A program made the position numbers and the translations under genes. The notes under the pieces were generated by a model that did no database searches, was not told the DNA's origin, and saw nothing but the letters and a program-made list of their open reading frames with translations. A stretch of DNA of 64,000 nucleotides. Source: Dendrocalamus latiflorus (lineage: Eukaryota; Streptophyta; Magnoliopsida; Poales; Poaceae). The stretch spans positions 37,216,870-37,280,869 of the forward strand of contig CM029610.1 of NCBI GenBank assembly GCA_017311315.1, given 5' to 3'. Numbering within the stretch: the first letter of the stretch is position 1; every line of letters starts with the position of its first letter. Shown here in pieces: positions 1 through 11,795 of this stretch.

Positions 1-1620
1 ATCAAAATCAGTGAAAACAACTTGCTCCTATGTGGATGATGATCAAGATGGGTCTAGATGTATTCCCACATATCACAGCAAGTTAGAACACCATAGAAAT
101 CAGGTATCGAGAAATCACACTTTGGGCCCAAATCAAGCAAAATTGAGTTTTCTCGATAAACATGCTATCAAAGCGTCTAGATGGGTGGAGACAGATTTCC
201 AGAGGTAGTCTCCATCTCTTACATATCCTTGGCATAAGAAGATCAAGAAAAGAAAATAACAAACCAGCCAAATCGAGAGCAAATCAATCAAAACAGGATG
301 GATCTATGGAGATACACAAAGATTGATATATTGCTTATTTGAGATAGAATGTTTTATATTCACTTCATCTTGGAGGACAAAGAGCACACCAAATGCTCCA
401 CTCTCAAACCCTAAACCTAAACAAGAGATGACATCAGAGAGACGTTGGATGGTTAACCTTCACATGTCTCCATCCTAACCCCCTTTTATAGGTGGGCAAC
501 CAGCCGTCTACACCACTTAATGGATCATATCCACTATTACAATGGGAAAAACCCCGTTAACCCCCACGCATGGGTTTTACTCTTACAAGTTTACTTATGC
601 CAGCATAGACTTGGCGGCAGCCGCCATATAACATCCAACGCTGGCGATTCTGTGTGTGATGGAACATATTACATACAGTTATATATGTATGTTTAAGAAC
701 TTAAAAGAGTCCTAAGCGGTTGATAATAATCTTGTTGACATGAAGGCACTCCAATACTGACAAGCAGATTAAGCAAAGTGAAGGACCATGTGAGAAGGTG
801 CAGGATACTGTTATGATGAATCATTGTAAGTTTTGTAGAGTGGTGAAATGGTTTTTGCAATGATTTCATTTGATTTGGGCTATCTTCTGGAAGTGTTAGA
901 AAATTGGAAGTACCGTAGGTATAAGTGCGAAAATTCCGCTTGGCGGTAGTATCAGGTTGAGTTGTGGCATGTTTTTTTCCAAACAGTCCCAGGTGAGGTT
1001 TTCACCATACGGAAGTACTGTTTTGGGAGGCGGTAGTTCCACATTACAGAAGTACCGGCATGTTAGGCGTGGTAATTCCAATCTTGCCAGAAAACAGTGT
1101 TTTGGGAATTGAGTCATAGATCGAGTTGGGATAACCTGGGTTAATGGATTAAGATTGCAGTTGCGTGTCTTAACTAATGTAGGTCATATTGCGAAGAACT
1201 TGTGCCTGAAAATGATTTTTTTGTCTTTGATGTGCGGGGTTGCTTGGAGTCAACCGTGGTTAACGACAAGGTTCGAGGCTAGGCTCATAGAGGAGTTGTA
1301 GCCCAGAACAATCGAGCATGCTGGGTGAGACGGTGAGCTCAAGCATGCCACGAGAAAGACGGGAATGTTGAAGACGAGTTCGAATAGCAAGATGGTGCCA
1401 TGTAGCTTGCATGGGTCAAGTAAGCCATGATTCGGTGGAACCAGGACGGAAGAGACTCAGCAACATGTGGCAGGCTAGTGGTGCACCTACACATAACAAG
1501 CATGACGTTGCGTGTAGTGGTTGGTGATGACCAGGTTAAGGAAGAGTATTTTGGTAGTTTGGTCGAAATACCGGAAACCATTTTGGATCAAAATCGCAGT
1601 GCATGGGCAATGTGTTAGAT
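1..1620. repeat. Noncoding repeat relic, cut by the window edge
   Basis: No credible coding region is present. Stretches at about 200-600 resemble stretches at about 20930-21370: both have 'ctcttaca(t/c)', then 'gatctatg', then a 'gggttttactct' block in the same order. This suggests two diverged copies of one dispersed element, probably LTR-derived. The boundaries are not resolved. The short ORFs here show no recognisable domain. Confidence 0.4.
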
Positions 1621-1721
1621 AGCGGTTTAGGTCAAGGTAGAGCTAGTTGGATCTACTAAGTATTTAGCGGATGCACACTTATACACTTTGAAACTATGGT
1701 TAAGTCTATGCTGGCAATGTG

Positions 1722-1979
1722 TGCCGCTCGGATAGGCTGAAATAAGTTAGTTTTTGGCTAGAATTATACTGTAGCTGGCTGAAATTATATTGTGGCTGAT
1801 GATAGCTTATTTGGCATAACTAAATTTAAAAATAAAAAAAACAAATTAGCCCATCACGGACAATGCAAACGAATACGAAAAAAAGAACCGACAAAAAGCT
1901 AAAAAACTAAAAAAATAAAATTTATAAATAGTAAAAAATAAACCAGAAATCAGAAGGTCAAACCAAAATAAGCGGGATT
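1722..1979. mobile_element. AT-rich MITE-like element
   Basis: An AT-rich stretch of about 260 bp contains runs of A and the block 'ttagcccatcacggacaatg'. Nearly the same block occurs at about 23075 in another MITE-like element. Outer ends carry 'gccgctcg' and 'aagcggg', weakly inverted. It lies beside the remnant UGT intron, so its insertion may have contributed to the decay of that copy. A family is not assigned. Confidence 0.4.
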
Positions 1980-2014
1980 ACTAGTCTGATGAATACTGTA
2001 TGACGACGGGTGTG

Positions 2015-2738
2015 GTCCAGACAAATAAAAGAAGACCAAAAATAAGTTCTCTGCTCTCTCCATCTATTCAAACCTCAAGAGTTAAATTTAACGGCTATCT
2101 ATAACACATGGCTCTAAATTCAATTGTACGGCTTGATTTTTTCGGTTTTTAAAAACGGTTTTTATTTTTTTTACTATAGTACCTTACTTTCAAACGGGGT
2201 ATTTTTTAAGATGAAGTCTACAAGTTAATTGTAGTACACATTAAAAGTCCAACATCTGTATCATCAAAAATCGCAAGCGAATATCTCTCTCCGTAATCTC
2301 TGTCATAAACAGCTAAAATTCAAAAATTTTAGTTAAAAGTCATAAGCCACATATATATCAAACAATCCCGTAGTATATGTTTTCTGCATCCATCGAAGAA
2401 TATATGCTTGTTATATGTCGACATGACGACATCCAAACAGCCAGTAGTAACCTAGCACAATACTACGCGAACAGTAAATACATCACTAAACCTATCTTTA
2501 AGATTTATGCGCCTTCCTAACCATGAGGGCATGCATAAATCCAGAGGGTGTACTGTACAATCGATTCCATCGATCAATACATACACCCCTTGATCATTAC
2601 GTAGGCATGTGTGTGAGCGCCCGCGCAGATTCGGCACGTTATAAGCCCATCACGCAAGTGTGGTATGTATACTCGAAAAATGAAAATCGAACAAGGAGGC
2701 ATAGATCAATGCAAGGACGCGAAGCGGACCGAGCATAC
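2015..2738 (-). other. Remnant of the UGT82-like intron (orphan copy)
   Basis: This stretch follows the splice donor (CAG|GTATGC, exon end 2739) of the orphan UGT exon. It matches parts of the intron of the intact UGT gene: 'gagcgcccgcgc' occurs next to both donors (near 2615 and 19468), and 'ctccgtaatctctgtcata' lies near 2297 and 19098. The homology seems to fade near 2015, where MITE and repeat sequence begins. No second exon is seen further down in the window. Confidence 0.6.
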
Positions 2739-3192
2739 CTGATTCCGAGATGAACCCCTGGTCAATGAGCTCTGGGATGGCCGCCACGACGCGGTAGCTC
2801 GCGAACATCACCGGCCAGAACCCCGCGGCCGGAACGCCGCACCTCGCGGCCACGGGCACGGCCCACGACGCCGGGACGTCCACGGCGAGGCACGCCACCC
2901 CACGGCCGTGCTGCAGCAGCATGAGCTCCAGGTGGGCGGGCATGTGGTGTTCCATGGCGTGCATGACGCTGGCGAAGCCCGGGGGCTCGTCGCCGCCCTT
3001 GCCGGGGATGCCGCTGGCGATGTCCGCCAGGTCCATGCGGCGGTGGACGAAGTCGGGAACCGCGACGGTGGCCGCGACGTCGCCGCGGTCGGCGAGGGCG
3101 CGCGCCGGGTGAAGCATCGGAGTGACGCGCCCCTGCGCTGGAAATCTCACGAAAACGAGGTTGCGCTGCGCCTGCGCGGACTCCGCACCCAC
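2739..3192 (-). pseudogene. Orphan first exon of a UGT82-like UDP-glycosyltransferase
   Basis: The 151-residue open exon runs from ATG at 3192 to a donor-like CAG|GT at 2739. It aligns along its length with exon 1 of the intact UGT at 17147-20048, including the shared stretches VAVPDFVHRR and GFWPVM. It encodes the N-terminal acceptor-binding half of a GT1 family fold. Residue 22 is Arg (FPAQGRVTP) where the sister gene has the catalytic His (FPAHGHVTP), a CAC-to-CGC change. A 12-residue stretch of the sister is missing. Upstream, the shared 'ccaacgt' block is kept but the sister's TATA motif is not. No exon 2 with the PSPG box is visible between here and position 1. It is most likely a dead partial duplicate; an exon 2 beyond the left edge cannot be excluded. 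Confidence 0.75.
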
Positions 3193-4218
3193 GCTAGCTG
3201 CCGTTCGGTAGCCTGTGGGCGATGGTGTGCCGCTTCGGTGCTTCGGGTCGTGGGGTTGTTCGGCTTCCCAACGTAAGTTGTGGCACTAAAGAGGCACGTC
3301 CCGTATTGGTTAACGGTACGCCCCTTTCCCTCTGTTAACACACGACGTTTATGTCAATTATTACGCGGTAAACGCTACCGGCTGCTGCCGCCTCCATGTC
3401 TTTTAAACGTGTTTAGTTTGGAGACGTTTTGGGATGGGATGAACCTATTCCTGATTTCTAGGATGGAACCAACCCAGTTCTTGTTTGGTTGCTGGGATGG
3501 GATCGACCCTGTTTTCTATTTGGTTGAGGGGATAAAAGGGGATGGAATGATCCCAGTCAGCAGTTTGGATAGAGGGATGGGGATAGGACAGAAGGTGTGG
3601 TGACCTTTTGGTAAGATTACCTCTGAACAAAAGGGCTGTTGTTTTTATAAAAGTGTTGTAGTTGTTGAAATTGGGTAGCATTTCGTTGCCCAAATTAGGT
3701 TTCAGGTTGTCCATGCGACCCAGCATTGTAAAATTGCAAAACACAAACCTGAAAGTATTTCAAGCCTTATGATAACTTCAGATGCATTGGTTATCTGATC
3801 TGTACTTATTAATTAATTGAGATGCTTTTTGATTCTGCTCTGCAGTTCACTTCGGAGACAATTCCCAAAACACAGCCCATAAGAAAACATTAGGACAAAC
3901 ATAGATAAAGCTATCTGCATTGCCACATCAAAGTTCAAGTGTTTAGCCAAGTAAAATGCTAAGAGCAATAAAGGTTCTTGCAATGTATAATACAACGAAC
4001 ACCAACGTCTGTAACAGTGTTCTACCTTCTCACAGAAGGACAGCAAAAAAGGCCCTATATATACTAGAAGGTATACATCGAATTCAAGCCACACAATATA
4101 GCAAGTTCAAGCCTTGTGACATTAGACAGTACATAAGTTATAGCATTCCTAATATTAGACCAGTGCATAGTTATATGTGGTTCCACCAAAAATAACGTCC
4201 TACTCCTCCAAATCACCT

Positions 4219-5144
4219 TCACTGTCCTGGAAACCACTCACTAATGAGCATTGCAACCCAGTCTAGCTTGTGCTCGAACGGCAGGAGGTAGAAAGCCTTA
4301 CCAATGTGAGGGTTAGCCACCAAATAAGCAAAGTAGAAAGATATGTGTGTCTTATCAAACCCAGGAAGGCTTTTCAATTGGTCAAATAAGTCTGCAGGAA
4401 ATTCATTTTCAGGTTTAGCGGCCATCTTTATAGCATTGGCAATGTTCTCACCTACACTTTTGAAAGCACTAATCAGCCTATCGTCTTCAATATCAGCTAT
4501 CTTGGCCCTCTTGTTGGTCTTGCTTCCAGAAGATGTTGCCCCATAATTATCCGGAATAGTACTCCCATCACTCATATCATGTGCAGGAACATCATCAGTT
4601 TCAGTTTCTCCATCTTCAGTACCTAGAGCTGCACTTGAGTCCTTGGCAAAGTTTCCTGTAGCCATGCTGTTGCCAAATATTGTTTGCATCTCACCATAGT
4701 GGTCTAGAGGCTTGTTCAGATACTCAGCATCTGCCTTGTGATCCTAGCATATGAAAAAAAAATTCAGCAAGCCCCAATTATGTGCAGGAACAAAGTATTG
4801 AAGTATACCTGCACATGGTTATTGTAGTGCTCAGCATCAAGTGTGATAATGAAGTTATCTTCATCCCAGCCAGCAGCACTCAGCTTCCTAAGTCTATTTA
4901 TCTTTGCAAACTTCCTTGACCAGGTTTTCAAATGGTTCTTGATTTGCTCACCAGTGCGCATAGTGTTGAACTTTTCGTTGAGAGCCCTAGCACATGCATT
5001 GAGATGGACTTTCTTAAAGCCCTTTGATGTCTTAGCACCACCAGCCACCACATTGGCAAGGTGAGTCAGCATGAAAGCTGACTGAGCCGATGTCCATATA
5101 GCATGGCCATTAGTGCCCCCAAGTCCTTCAACATGTTCATCCAT
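4219..5144 (-). CDS. Myb/SANT-like DNA-binding protein (Harbinger ORF1 type)
   Basis: Two exons, 5144-4809 and 4743-4219, are joined by a 65-bp GT-AG intron and give HVQ|DHKADAEYL in frame. The N-terminal part has the Trp-spaced Myb/SANT-like (Myb_DNA-bind_3) pattern, with IWTSAQSAFML near residue 16, then HLKTWSRKFAKI and AAGWDED. The middle is acidic and Ser/Thr-rich with a basic KTNKRAK stretch that could be a nuclear signal. The C-terminus is a helical tail ending LISEWFPGQ. In PIF/Harbinger elements this protein binds DNA and helps the transposase enter the nucleus. The frame is open with no visible lesion, unlike the neighbouring transposase. Confidence 0.75.
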
Positions 5145-5247
5145 TGTCTACCATGCCAACATAGAAAATACACACGCTACGGAAGCCTGGAATAATATTA
5201 ACTTCAAGAAAGATGTTCATACACCTCAAATTCATGATGAATTACAA

Positions 5248-5370
5248 GCAATAGGTCCTTACAACTCAAATAAAACAAATAGGTCCTTACAACTCAAATA
5301 AAACAAGCAATAGGTCCTTACAACTCAAATAAAACAAGCAATAGGTCCTTACAACTCAAATAAAACAAAT
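5248..5370. repeat. Short tandem repeat between the transposon genes
   Basis: About four copies of a 27-31 bp unit containing 'ataggtccttacaactcaaa' lie directly after the transposase stop, between the two genes of the Harbinger element. Confidence 0.85.
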
Positions 5371-5375
5371 ACAAA

Positions 5376-6603
5376 TCAGTTAACATTGTTGTTTTGACGG
5401 TCTGCCCACATCTGGTCTGCAATTTGTTGCCTAAAATTGACCATAGCTGCATGCTCACTTGCTTGACCAGTATACGTTGTAGAATGACTATAGTGTGGCC
5501 AATTAGAATCAGTAATAATAAAGTCATCGATCCCGTCTTGTATGACCCAATTGTGTATGATGCAACATGCAACAACAATGTCTACTTGAGTTCGGAAAGG
5601 GAAGAATGGAGTGGCATCATCAAGAATTTTGAATCTCGTTTTAAGTAACCCAAATGCACGCTCTACTGTGACACGAAGAGATGAATGTCTAAGATTGAAC
5701 AACTCCTGCTCATTTTGCACTGGATTATTCCCCCATTCATTCAAGTGGTACCGTACACCACGAAAAGGGGGTAAAAATCCCGGCTTGGCTCCATATCCAG
5801 CATCAACTAGGTAGAATTTTCCTAACATATGGTAAACAAGTTGGTCATGTTTCTACATTTCAACATTTTTATGGACAATTGAGGTAGTATTAATCTATTA
5901 CCTTGTGGCACTCGAAGGCCATTCTCACGCTCTAGAGCATCTCTTAAAACTAGAGCATCATGTGCCGTCCCCTCCCAACCAGCCAAGACATAGGTGAACC
6001 GGAGATCAAAATCTACAACGGCCATTACATTTTGAGTGGCATAGGTCTTCCTACCACGAAAGGAGTGTTCCATTTCCTTAGGAACAGAGGCTCTTACATG
6101 TGTGCCATCAATAGCCCCAATACAATCCTATTATGTGTTCAATAAAATCATAAACAGATTAGGGGTCAGATAAGATTATATTACTACAGAAGCTACAAGG
6201 AAGTAGGGATGAGCCTCACACCTTAAAGTAAGGATCCCACCTTGGGTTCCCTGCTATTTTGCTTGGAGTGTCCAATGAAGGAGGCCTAATTAGTTCCCCC
6301 TCGTAGCTCACCAATGGCACGAAGTACTTTGTTAAAATAACAGCTAACCGTTTCTCCGGATCTATCAAAATTAGTTCCAACTAATCTATTCCTAAGATTA
6401 TGCCCCACTGTATTTAGAAACATAGCCACTTGTTGCTCAACACACATATGGATGGTATCTTCAAGCAAACCACGGTTCCTAAAAAGGTTACAAAACCGAA
6501 AGAACTTTGCTCTATTAAGTCTTAGCATGTTAACACAAGTTGTATCGTCTTTCCAAATTTTGGTGTTGAGGTATTCAAGTCTCATCCTGTCCCTTTCATC
6601 CAT
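5376..6603 (-). pseudogene. PIF/Harbinger transposase (DDE_Tnp_4 type), one frameshift
   Basis: Three exons fit: 6603-6222, 6127-5902 and 5821-5376, with GT-AG introns of 94 and 80 bp. Exon 2 opens with DCIGAIDGTHV, carrying the first catalytic Asp; GTAHDALVL carries the second; the third, Glu, is in exon 3 at VERAFG. Splicing joins PQ|GKFYLVDAGYG in frame. In exon 1, a run of five G's near 6296-6302 shifts the frame after GELRG, so the reading ends in a stop at 6286, while the +1 frame continues into IRPPSLDTP and up to the donor. That single-base indel makes this copy inactive unless it is a base-calling error. The start at 6603 is a reasonable Met; a longer N-terminus is possible. Confidence 0.8.
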
Positions 6604-7568
6604 AGGTCCATATGTTATTCCTACTCTCCTTGCATCCCGTTTACGTTTTCTAACTCAATAATCATGGCCATCATTGCCAAAACCATATATCCAGCAGCAG
6701 CAAAAATTAAAAGCTTTGTCCTTTTGTCCATCTACAATACATGAAGCAAACACAAAAAAAAACATCATCTGGAAAGGGACTAATCATGCTGCATATTGTC
6801 AACTGCACAATCAAGCTGCATATCGAATTCAAGCCACACAATCAAGCAAGTTTACAGTAGAACTAATCATATTGTCTGTTGTATATCATGGGAGAAATAA
6901 TCTCAATATGTCTACTACTGAAATCGATGTCTACTGCACAAAATCATCTCAATCTCAGTATTTGAGAGACACATCATCTGGAAAGAAGAGACAGGGCATG
7001 TCCTAGGGTTTCCATACCTTGCAAGGCAGCCGAGATCTCGCCGGCCTGGCTTGTCCTTGACGTTGAGGGAGAGTGCCGAGGTTGAGGGAGACCGTCGCCG
7101 GTGTGGAAGATCAGGTTCGAGGCAAGGGCGTCGTGCTTTGCAACTCAGATCGATGGGGCCCCTTGCGCCTCAGCCGGCCTCATCACAACCATCTCGCGCC
7201 GCCGCCTGGCTTTCCCTTGAGACGAGCGGCCGCCACTGGACCTCTCCGGGCGCGGAGGCCCACCGCCGGCTTGAGATCGAGAAGGGGATGGGGGATTTTT
7301 CCTTGCGCCGCGAGAGAATGGACGGGAGGGGCTGAGGGGTGAGTGGGGAGTCCGGTGGAGTGCGGTGATTTTTTCCCTTCCACGCGGTCGGCACGTGATG
7401 CGTCGGGGATGAGGGACGCCCCCGTCCCACCGATTCCAGGGGCTGGCGCGGTCCCCTTTTTTCAGCGTTTTGGGACCATCCTATCCCAGTGACTCGGATC
7501 CAAACACCATGTTTTTGGGGATGGACCTGTCCCGTCCCCCATGATCCCAGGAACCAAACACATGCTAA

Positions 7569-7920
7569 AATTACAGATGTTGAACTGTGCAGATCTGGTC
7601 ATCATGGAGTAATGTTTCTTGTACAAATTATAAAAACATAATTAGAAAAGTTCATCCACGGTAGAACTAGTCTTTGTCATATGACCAACCTAGATAATGA
7701 GTAAGGCATTGTAAGAACAGTATTGGGATCTTTTTGGAACGCAGGGTTTTGCAGGAAATTTATAGAGAATGGTCCAATTTACCCGGGTATCTACCTTTAA
7801 ATTGATTTATGCTTTCTAAAGTACAAGCCACATTTTTGAACTATTGGATAAAGTTAAAATCAGACACCCAAATATGAAAGCTAATCCAATCAGACATGCA
7901 CGCCTCAAAGCTAATGTAAA
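7569..7920. other. Intergenic, nothing recognised
   Basis: AT-rich single-copy-looking sequence between the Harbinger element and the next repeat. I see no coding pattern, inverted ends or tandem structure. Confidence 0.5.
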
Positions 7921-10290
7921 TGTAGCACCCTAAAATTAGTAAAACCCTAACTAACCTCTCTCTCTCTCCTATCCTAATTTTAACCAAGTAATTAACCTCT
8001 CCCATTATCCCTCTCTTTCTCACGTTTCCTTCATCCCTCTATCTATTTACCTCTCCCTCTCCTCTCTCTCTCCCCGTGCGTTGTGCATGCGGCTGACGGC
8101 GGCTCGTGGCCTGGCAGCGGCGACGGTGCACAGCGTGGTGCAGCTGCGTGCGGTCGCACACGCGCCCCCTGGTGGCGGCAGCATGCGGAGTAGCGGCGAT
8201 GGCATGCGGAGCAGCGGCGGCGCATGGCGGCAACGATGCTCGGCTGGAGGGCTGGCGTGGTGACGATGGCCGGCGGATGGCAACCGAGGCACGACGTCGG
8301 GCGCGCATCGCGTGGCCGGCTCAGCTGCGTGCAGCCGCATGCGTGCATGCGGCCATGGTGGCGGTGGCGCGCATCGTAGCGGTAGCGGCGGTCGACGGCC
8401 AACCCAGTGAGGCGGCGGCGATGCGCAGCGCGGTGAGCGCGGAGGTGCGGCGGCGCACGGGCGAGCGCGGCGGCCGTGGCGGCGGCGTCGCTGCTGTCGC
8501 ATGCGCTGCGGCTAGTCTGCCTCGCTGCTAGCCAATTGCCTTCGCGTCCTTTACGGTGCGTGCATGGCAGGGGTAGCTGCATGCATGGAGATTGGCTAAG
8601 TCAATCAAAGGTCAAATGCCGTGATGGCTCCTGCATGCTAGCTTCAACTCTCTATACCTCTTTAATTATTTCCTTAACCACCTTGCTATGCGTTCAGGTT
8701 CACATGTGGGAATAGAAGGGAATTTTGGATGGGTTCATACTTCTGATCCTTCGTGCAACCGAACTGCCGAACGCTTAGCAGGAAAGTACCTCGCGGCCGC
8801 AACCTTTCCATTCCATGTTTAATCTGGTTGTTTGGCTATGTCGTTGTCCTAGACCATAATTACTACATTGCTATGAATGCCTGGTCACATGCTATTAGAT
8901 ATTTTCATATTGCAATGCTTGATGTTAATTAAGGCCCTACACTCCTAGATATATTAAAATACTAAGGTTAATGTTTAAGTTGCATGCTTTAATTAGTATT
9001 AGAATTGGTGTTTAATTGGTGGATGGAGTAATATAGCAATGATTTCAATATAAGGTTAACCACTAATAATCTTTAACATTAGGATGATAAGTTTATTACC
9101 GGTTTCCGGATTCTTTACTTGTATGTTATTGCTTGTTGGTTCCGATAGAATTATGCATGATATTGTTAACCTCACTAATAACATCGTATCACGTAATAAA
9201 ATCTAGTTGATTGACAACCCCTTTTGTGAGTTAAGCTGTAATGATGGGTTAGAATAATTCCTGGATATCTACCACCGTTGTATCATCCTCCTTCATCTGA
9301 TACCTGATTTTATCTCCTGTTCTCAACCCTAGCAATCCTTTTCACTCCTTGTAATCGTGCCTGAACTCATCTCCAATTGCTTTAATTCCACATTTCACCT
9401 CTTTCATGTTTACTCATTACCATTGCCATTGAGTACAATTAGCATATCACTGAATTACCTGGTTACTATCATGTCAATGGATTATCTGGTTGTTATCGTA
9501 TTACTAGATTACCTGGCTATGATCGTATCACTAGATTACTTGGCCCTGATCGTATCACTATATTATATGGCTATTATCTTATCAACAAAGTTATTACTTG
9601 GCTAATTATCATATTATGAAAGTTACCTGGCTAATATCATGTCACCAAATGACCTCACTAATATCATATCACTAAGGTTCCTTGGTTATTATCATATCTC
9701 TAATGCTTGCATGGTTATTATCATGCTTGCCTAGTTATCATCATATTGTTAATACTTGCTGGGTTTATACTGTTAATATTGTATTCCTACCATAATGTTC
9801 TAGGTTACCTTATTTCACATGCTTTTAGGTTTGTTAGAATACTCTGTTAATAATGTTCTATGATTCATTCTTCTAAGTAATGTTTAGGTTTCACGCTTAA
9901 ACCGTTAGTAGGGGTACTGGGATATCATGTTGTAGACTTATGTTAAAATCATTTGCAGTCCCTTAAATACCAAAGCTTCTATGTTTAATCTTTTCGATAT
10001 CGTGATGCATTATTGGTATAGTTCCTTGTGTGAGTCATGACCGATATATCTTAATAAATGTTAATTTGACTAATAATCACTTATCACATAATAAAACTTG
10101 ATTGGTTGATAACCTTGTGTGAGCTACATTTTAATACCTCTTTAGGTTGATTACTATATCACTATTATCTTATCATTATTCCACATCGCGCTCATATCAG
10201 CAACTATGTCTTTCTATTTTCAACCCTAGCACATTTTTTTTACTTCTCATAACTTTATTATAACCTTATCCTCGCCATCTCTTAGTTTCC
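7921..10290. repeat. Noncoding LTR-like repeat with a GC-rich segment
   Basis: The stretch begins 'tgtagcaccctaaaatt', resembling the ends of the TG...CA elements elsewhere in the window. A CT-rich tract and a very GC-rich segment (8050-8590) follow, then AT-rich sequence with internal repeats. The GC-rich segment is open in several frames on both strands, but the translations are simple Arg/Ala/His runs without domains. The right boundary is not found. It may be a diverged solo LTR nested in or next to hAT-derived sequence. Confidence 0.35.
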
Positions 10291-10310
10291 TCAAATTCAT
10301 ACTTTATGAT
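9170..10310. repeat. Diverged direct repeat, about 0.89 kb apart
   Basis: The stretch at about 9175-9380 ('taataaaatctagttgattg', then a 'tgtgag' motif, then 'tctcaaccctagca') recurs in the same order at about 10080-10300 ('taataaaacttgattggttg', 'tgtgtgagc', 'tttcaaccctagca'). It is an old internal duplication interrupted by the 27-bp array. Confidence 0.55.
9440..9760. repeat. Degenerate 27-bp tandem repeat
   Basis: The unit resembles 'attacctggctatgatcgta' plus 'tcactag'. Around 9476-9590 successive units are 27 bp long, so one frame stays open and gives a nine-residue hydrophobic repeat such as LDYLAMIVS. Later units decay in length and sequence. The open frame is a by-product of the repeat. 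Confidence 0.8.
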
Positions 10311-10838
10311 CTGTTCAACCATGGAAACTAGTAGCTCATTGGCCTCAGTTTCAAGTGAGTTTCAGACATTTCTGCGATCTACTTCTACGGAACCATCTAA
10401 ATCAGAATTACTCATCTATCTGGATGAACCAAATCATCCTTTAGCAGACACAAGTTTCAAATTGCTAGATTGGTGGAGGTTGAATGCTCATAGGTTCCCG
10501 GTAGTGTCCAATATGGTAAAGAAATTCTTAACTGTACCTGCTAGCACCGTATCTTCGGAATCAACCTTTAGTGCTGGCGGAAGAGTACTTGATGATTATC
10601 GTAGTGCATTGCGCCCAGCTATAGTTGAGGCACTAATATGTGCTTCTAGCTGGATACGAGGTTCGCACAATGACATGACACCTCCAATGTTTGTGGTATG
10701 TTGTTCGACACTAACTCATTTAACTACCATCTTTGTTACTATTGAGTCTAACTCGATTTTATATTGCAAGAAGAAGAAGAGGATGATGTTAAATCTATAC
10801 CATTTCCTGAGGGTGTGGTGGCTAGCAGCTAGGACAAT
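10306..10838 (+). pseudogene. C-terminal part of a hAT transposase (dimerisation domain)
   Basis: The frame from 10306 carries the hAT C-terminal dimerisation pattern: YLDEPNHPLADTSFKLLDWW, then a PASTVSSESTFSAGGRVLDD block, then RSALRPAIVEALICASSWIR. This matches Ac/Tam3 and RICESLEEPER-type proteins. The family is normally about 650-750 residues long, and only about 130 are seen here. A GT after CCAATGTTTGTG may be a donor. Downstream, a frame at about 10770-10838 reads EEEDDVKSIPFPEGVVASS and stops, a plausible last exon, although I could not match the splice phase. The zinc-finger and catalytic parts are absent upstream, so this is a decayed or non-autonomous remnant. Confidence 0.75.
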
Positions 10839-10969
10839 AACGACTGGATTGTAATTCTGTATACCAAAATCCTTCATTTGCTACTATATACTATGTTCAT
10901 TAATATATGTCTATCTTTTCCTTTTGAACATATTCATGGGTACTTTTGCTGCTGGTGCATTGTCTGCAG

Positions 10970-11330
10970 TCCAACATTTTGGCAATGTACTGATTTTGGC
11001 AATGCAGTGACTGCTGTCTGCTGGTACAATGATTTTGGCAAATGGCAATGCAGTGAACTGCTGCTGCAATGTTTTGGCAATGCAGTGAACTGCTGCTGCT
11101 GGTTCAGTGATTTTGGCAAATGGCAAAATGGCAATGCAGTGGACTGCTGCTGCAGTGTTTTGGCAAATGGCAATGCAATGAACTGCTGCTGCAGTGTTTT
11201 GGCAATGCAGTGACTGTTGTCTGCTGATGCAGTGATTTTCGCAAATGGCAATGCAGTGAACTTCTGCTGCTGCTGTCTGCTGTCAGTGACTGCTGTCTGC
11301 TGCAGTGTTGTGTTCTGCTGCTTCTGCACT
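10970..11330. repeat. Irregular repeat rich in 'ggcaatgcagtgaactgctg'
   Basis: Repeated 'ttttggcaa', 'tggcaatgcagtga' and 'ctgctgctg' modules are shuffled over about 360 bp, with variable spacing of roughly 30-60 bp. All ORFs across it are Cys/Gln-rich artefacts of the repeat. It lies between the hAT coding remnant and the hAT end, so it is probably the element's 3' noncoding part. Confidence 0.75.
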
Positions 11331-11795
11331 TCTGCTGCGTTGGCCTGGTGGCCTGGACGCCTAGTGGTGCTACTGTGCTACTGCTGACTTGTATTGCTGT
11401 TATTTGCTCTGTTATGTATTGTGTTCCACTTCCAGCTTGTATTGCTGTTTGAGAACGCCCCTAGACGCCCAGTGTATTGTTGTGATTTGTGAAGCGGACT
11501 TGTATTACTGTTTGACTTATGTTATTTGCTAGCAAGTGTGTCTGTGTTACACTTTTCAGTGAGCGAAATGTGTTACACTTTGCTAGCAACTGTGACTGTC
11601 AGACTATGTATGTATTGATGTAGTATTTCTGTATTTGCTAGCAACTGTGTATGTATTGATGTAGTATTTGCTATCAGCTTGTATTCTAGCTTCTTTTTTG
11701 TTTCACTCTAGTATGTATTGATGTAGTATGATGTAGTATGTATTGCTGTTTCGATCGGTAGGTAGCAGAAGGCAGAAGCCAGCAACAAGCCTAAG

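Larger units (their letters stand above)
3407..7565 (-). mobile_element. PIF/Harbinger DNA transposon, about 4.16 kb
   Basis: The element is flanked by TAA at 3404-3406 and 7566-7568, the 3-bp target duplication typical of the PIF/Harbinger superfamily. Ends are weakly inverted: 'acgtgtttagtttgg' on the left against 'gcatgtgtttggttcc' read inward from the right. Subterminal sequence at both ends is rich in 'gggatg' or 'catccc'. Both genes expected for the superfamily are present on the minus strand: a DDE transposase (6603-5376) and a Myb/SANT-like protein (5144-4219). The GC-rich stretch at 7020-7440 lies upstream of the transposase and is probably its promoter and leader. 'CAAG|GTATGG' read on the minus strand near 7015 could be a leader-exon donor. 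Confidence 0.85.

Noticed and set aside
8039..8582. Overlapping GC-rich ORFs on both strands
   Set aside because: Open in many frames at once because of base composition; the translations are Arg/Ala/His runs with no domain.
10934..11329. Gln/Lys-rich and Cys-rich ORFs
   Set aside because: By-products of the 'ggcaatgcagtga' repeat.
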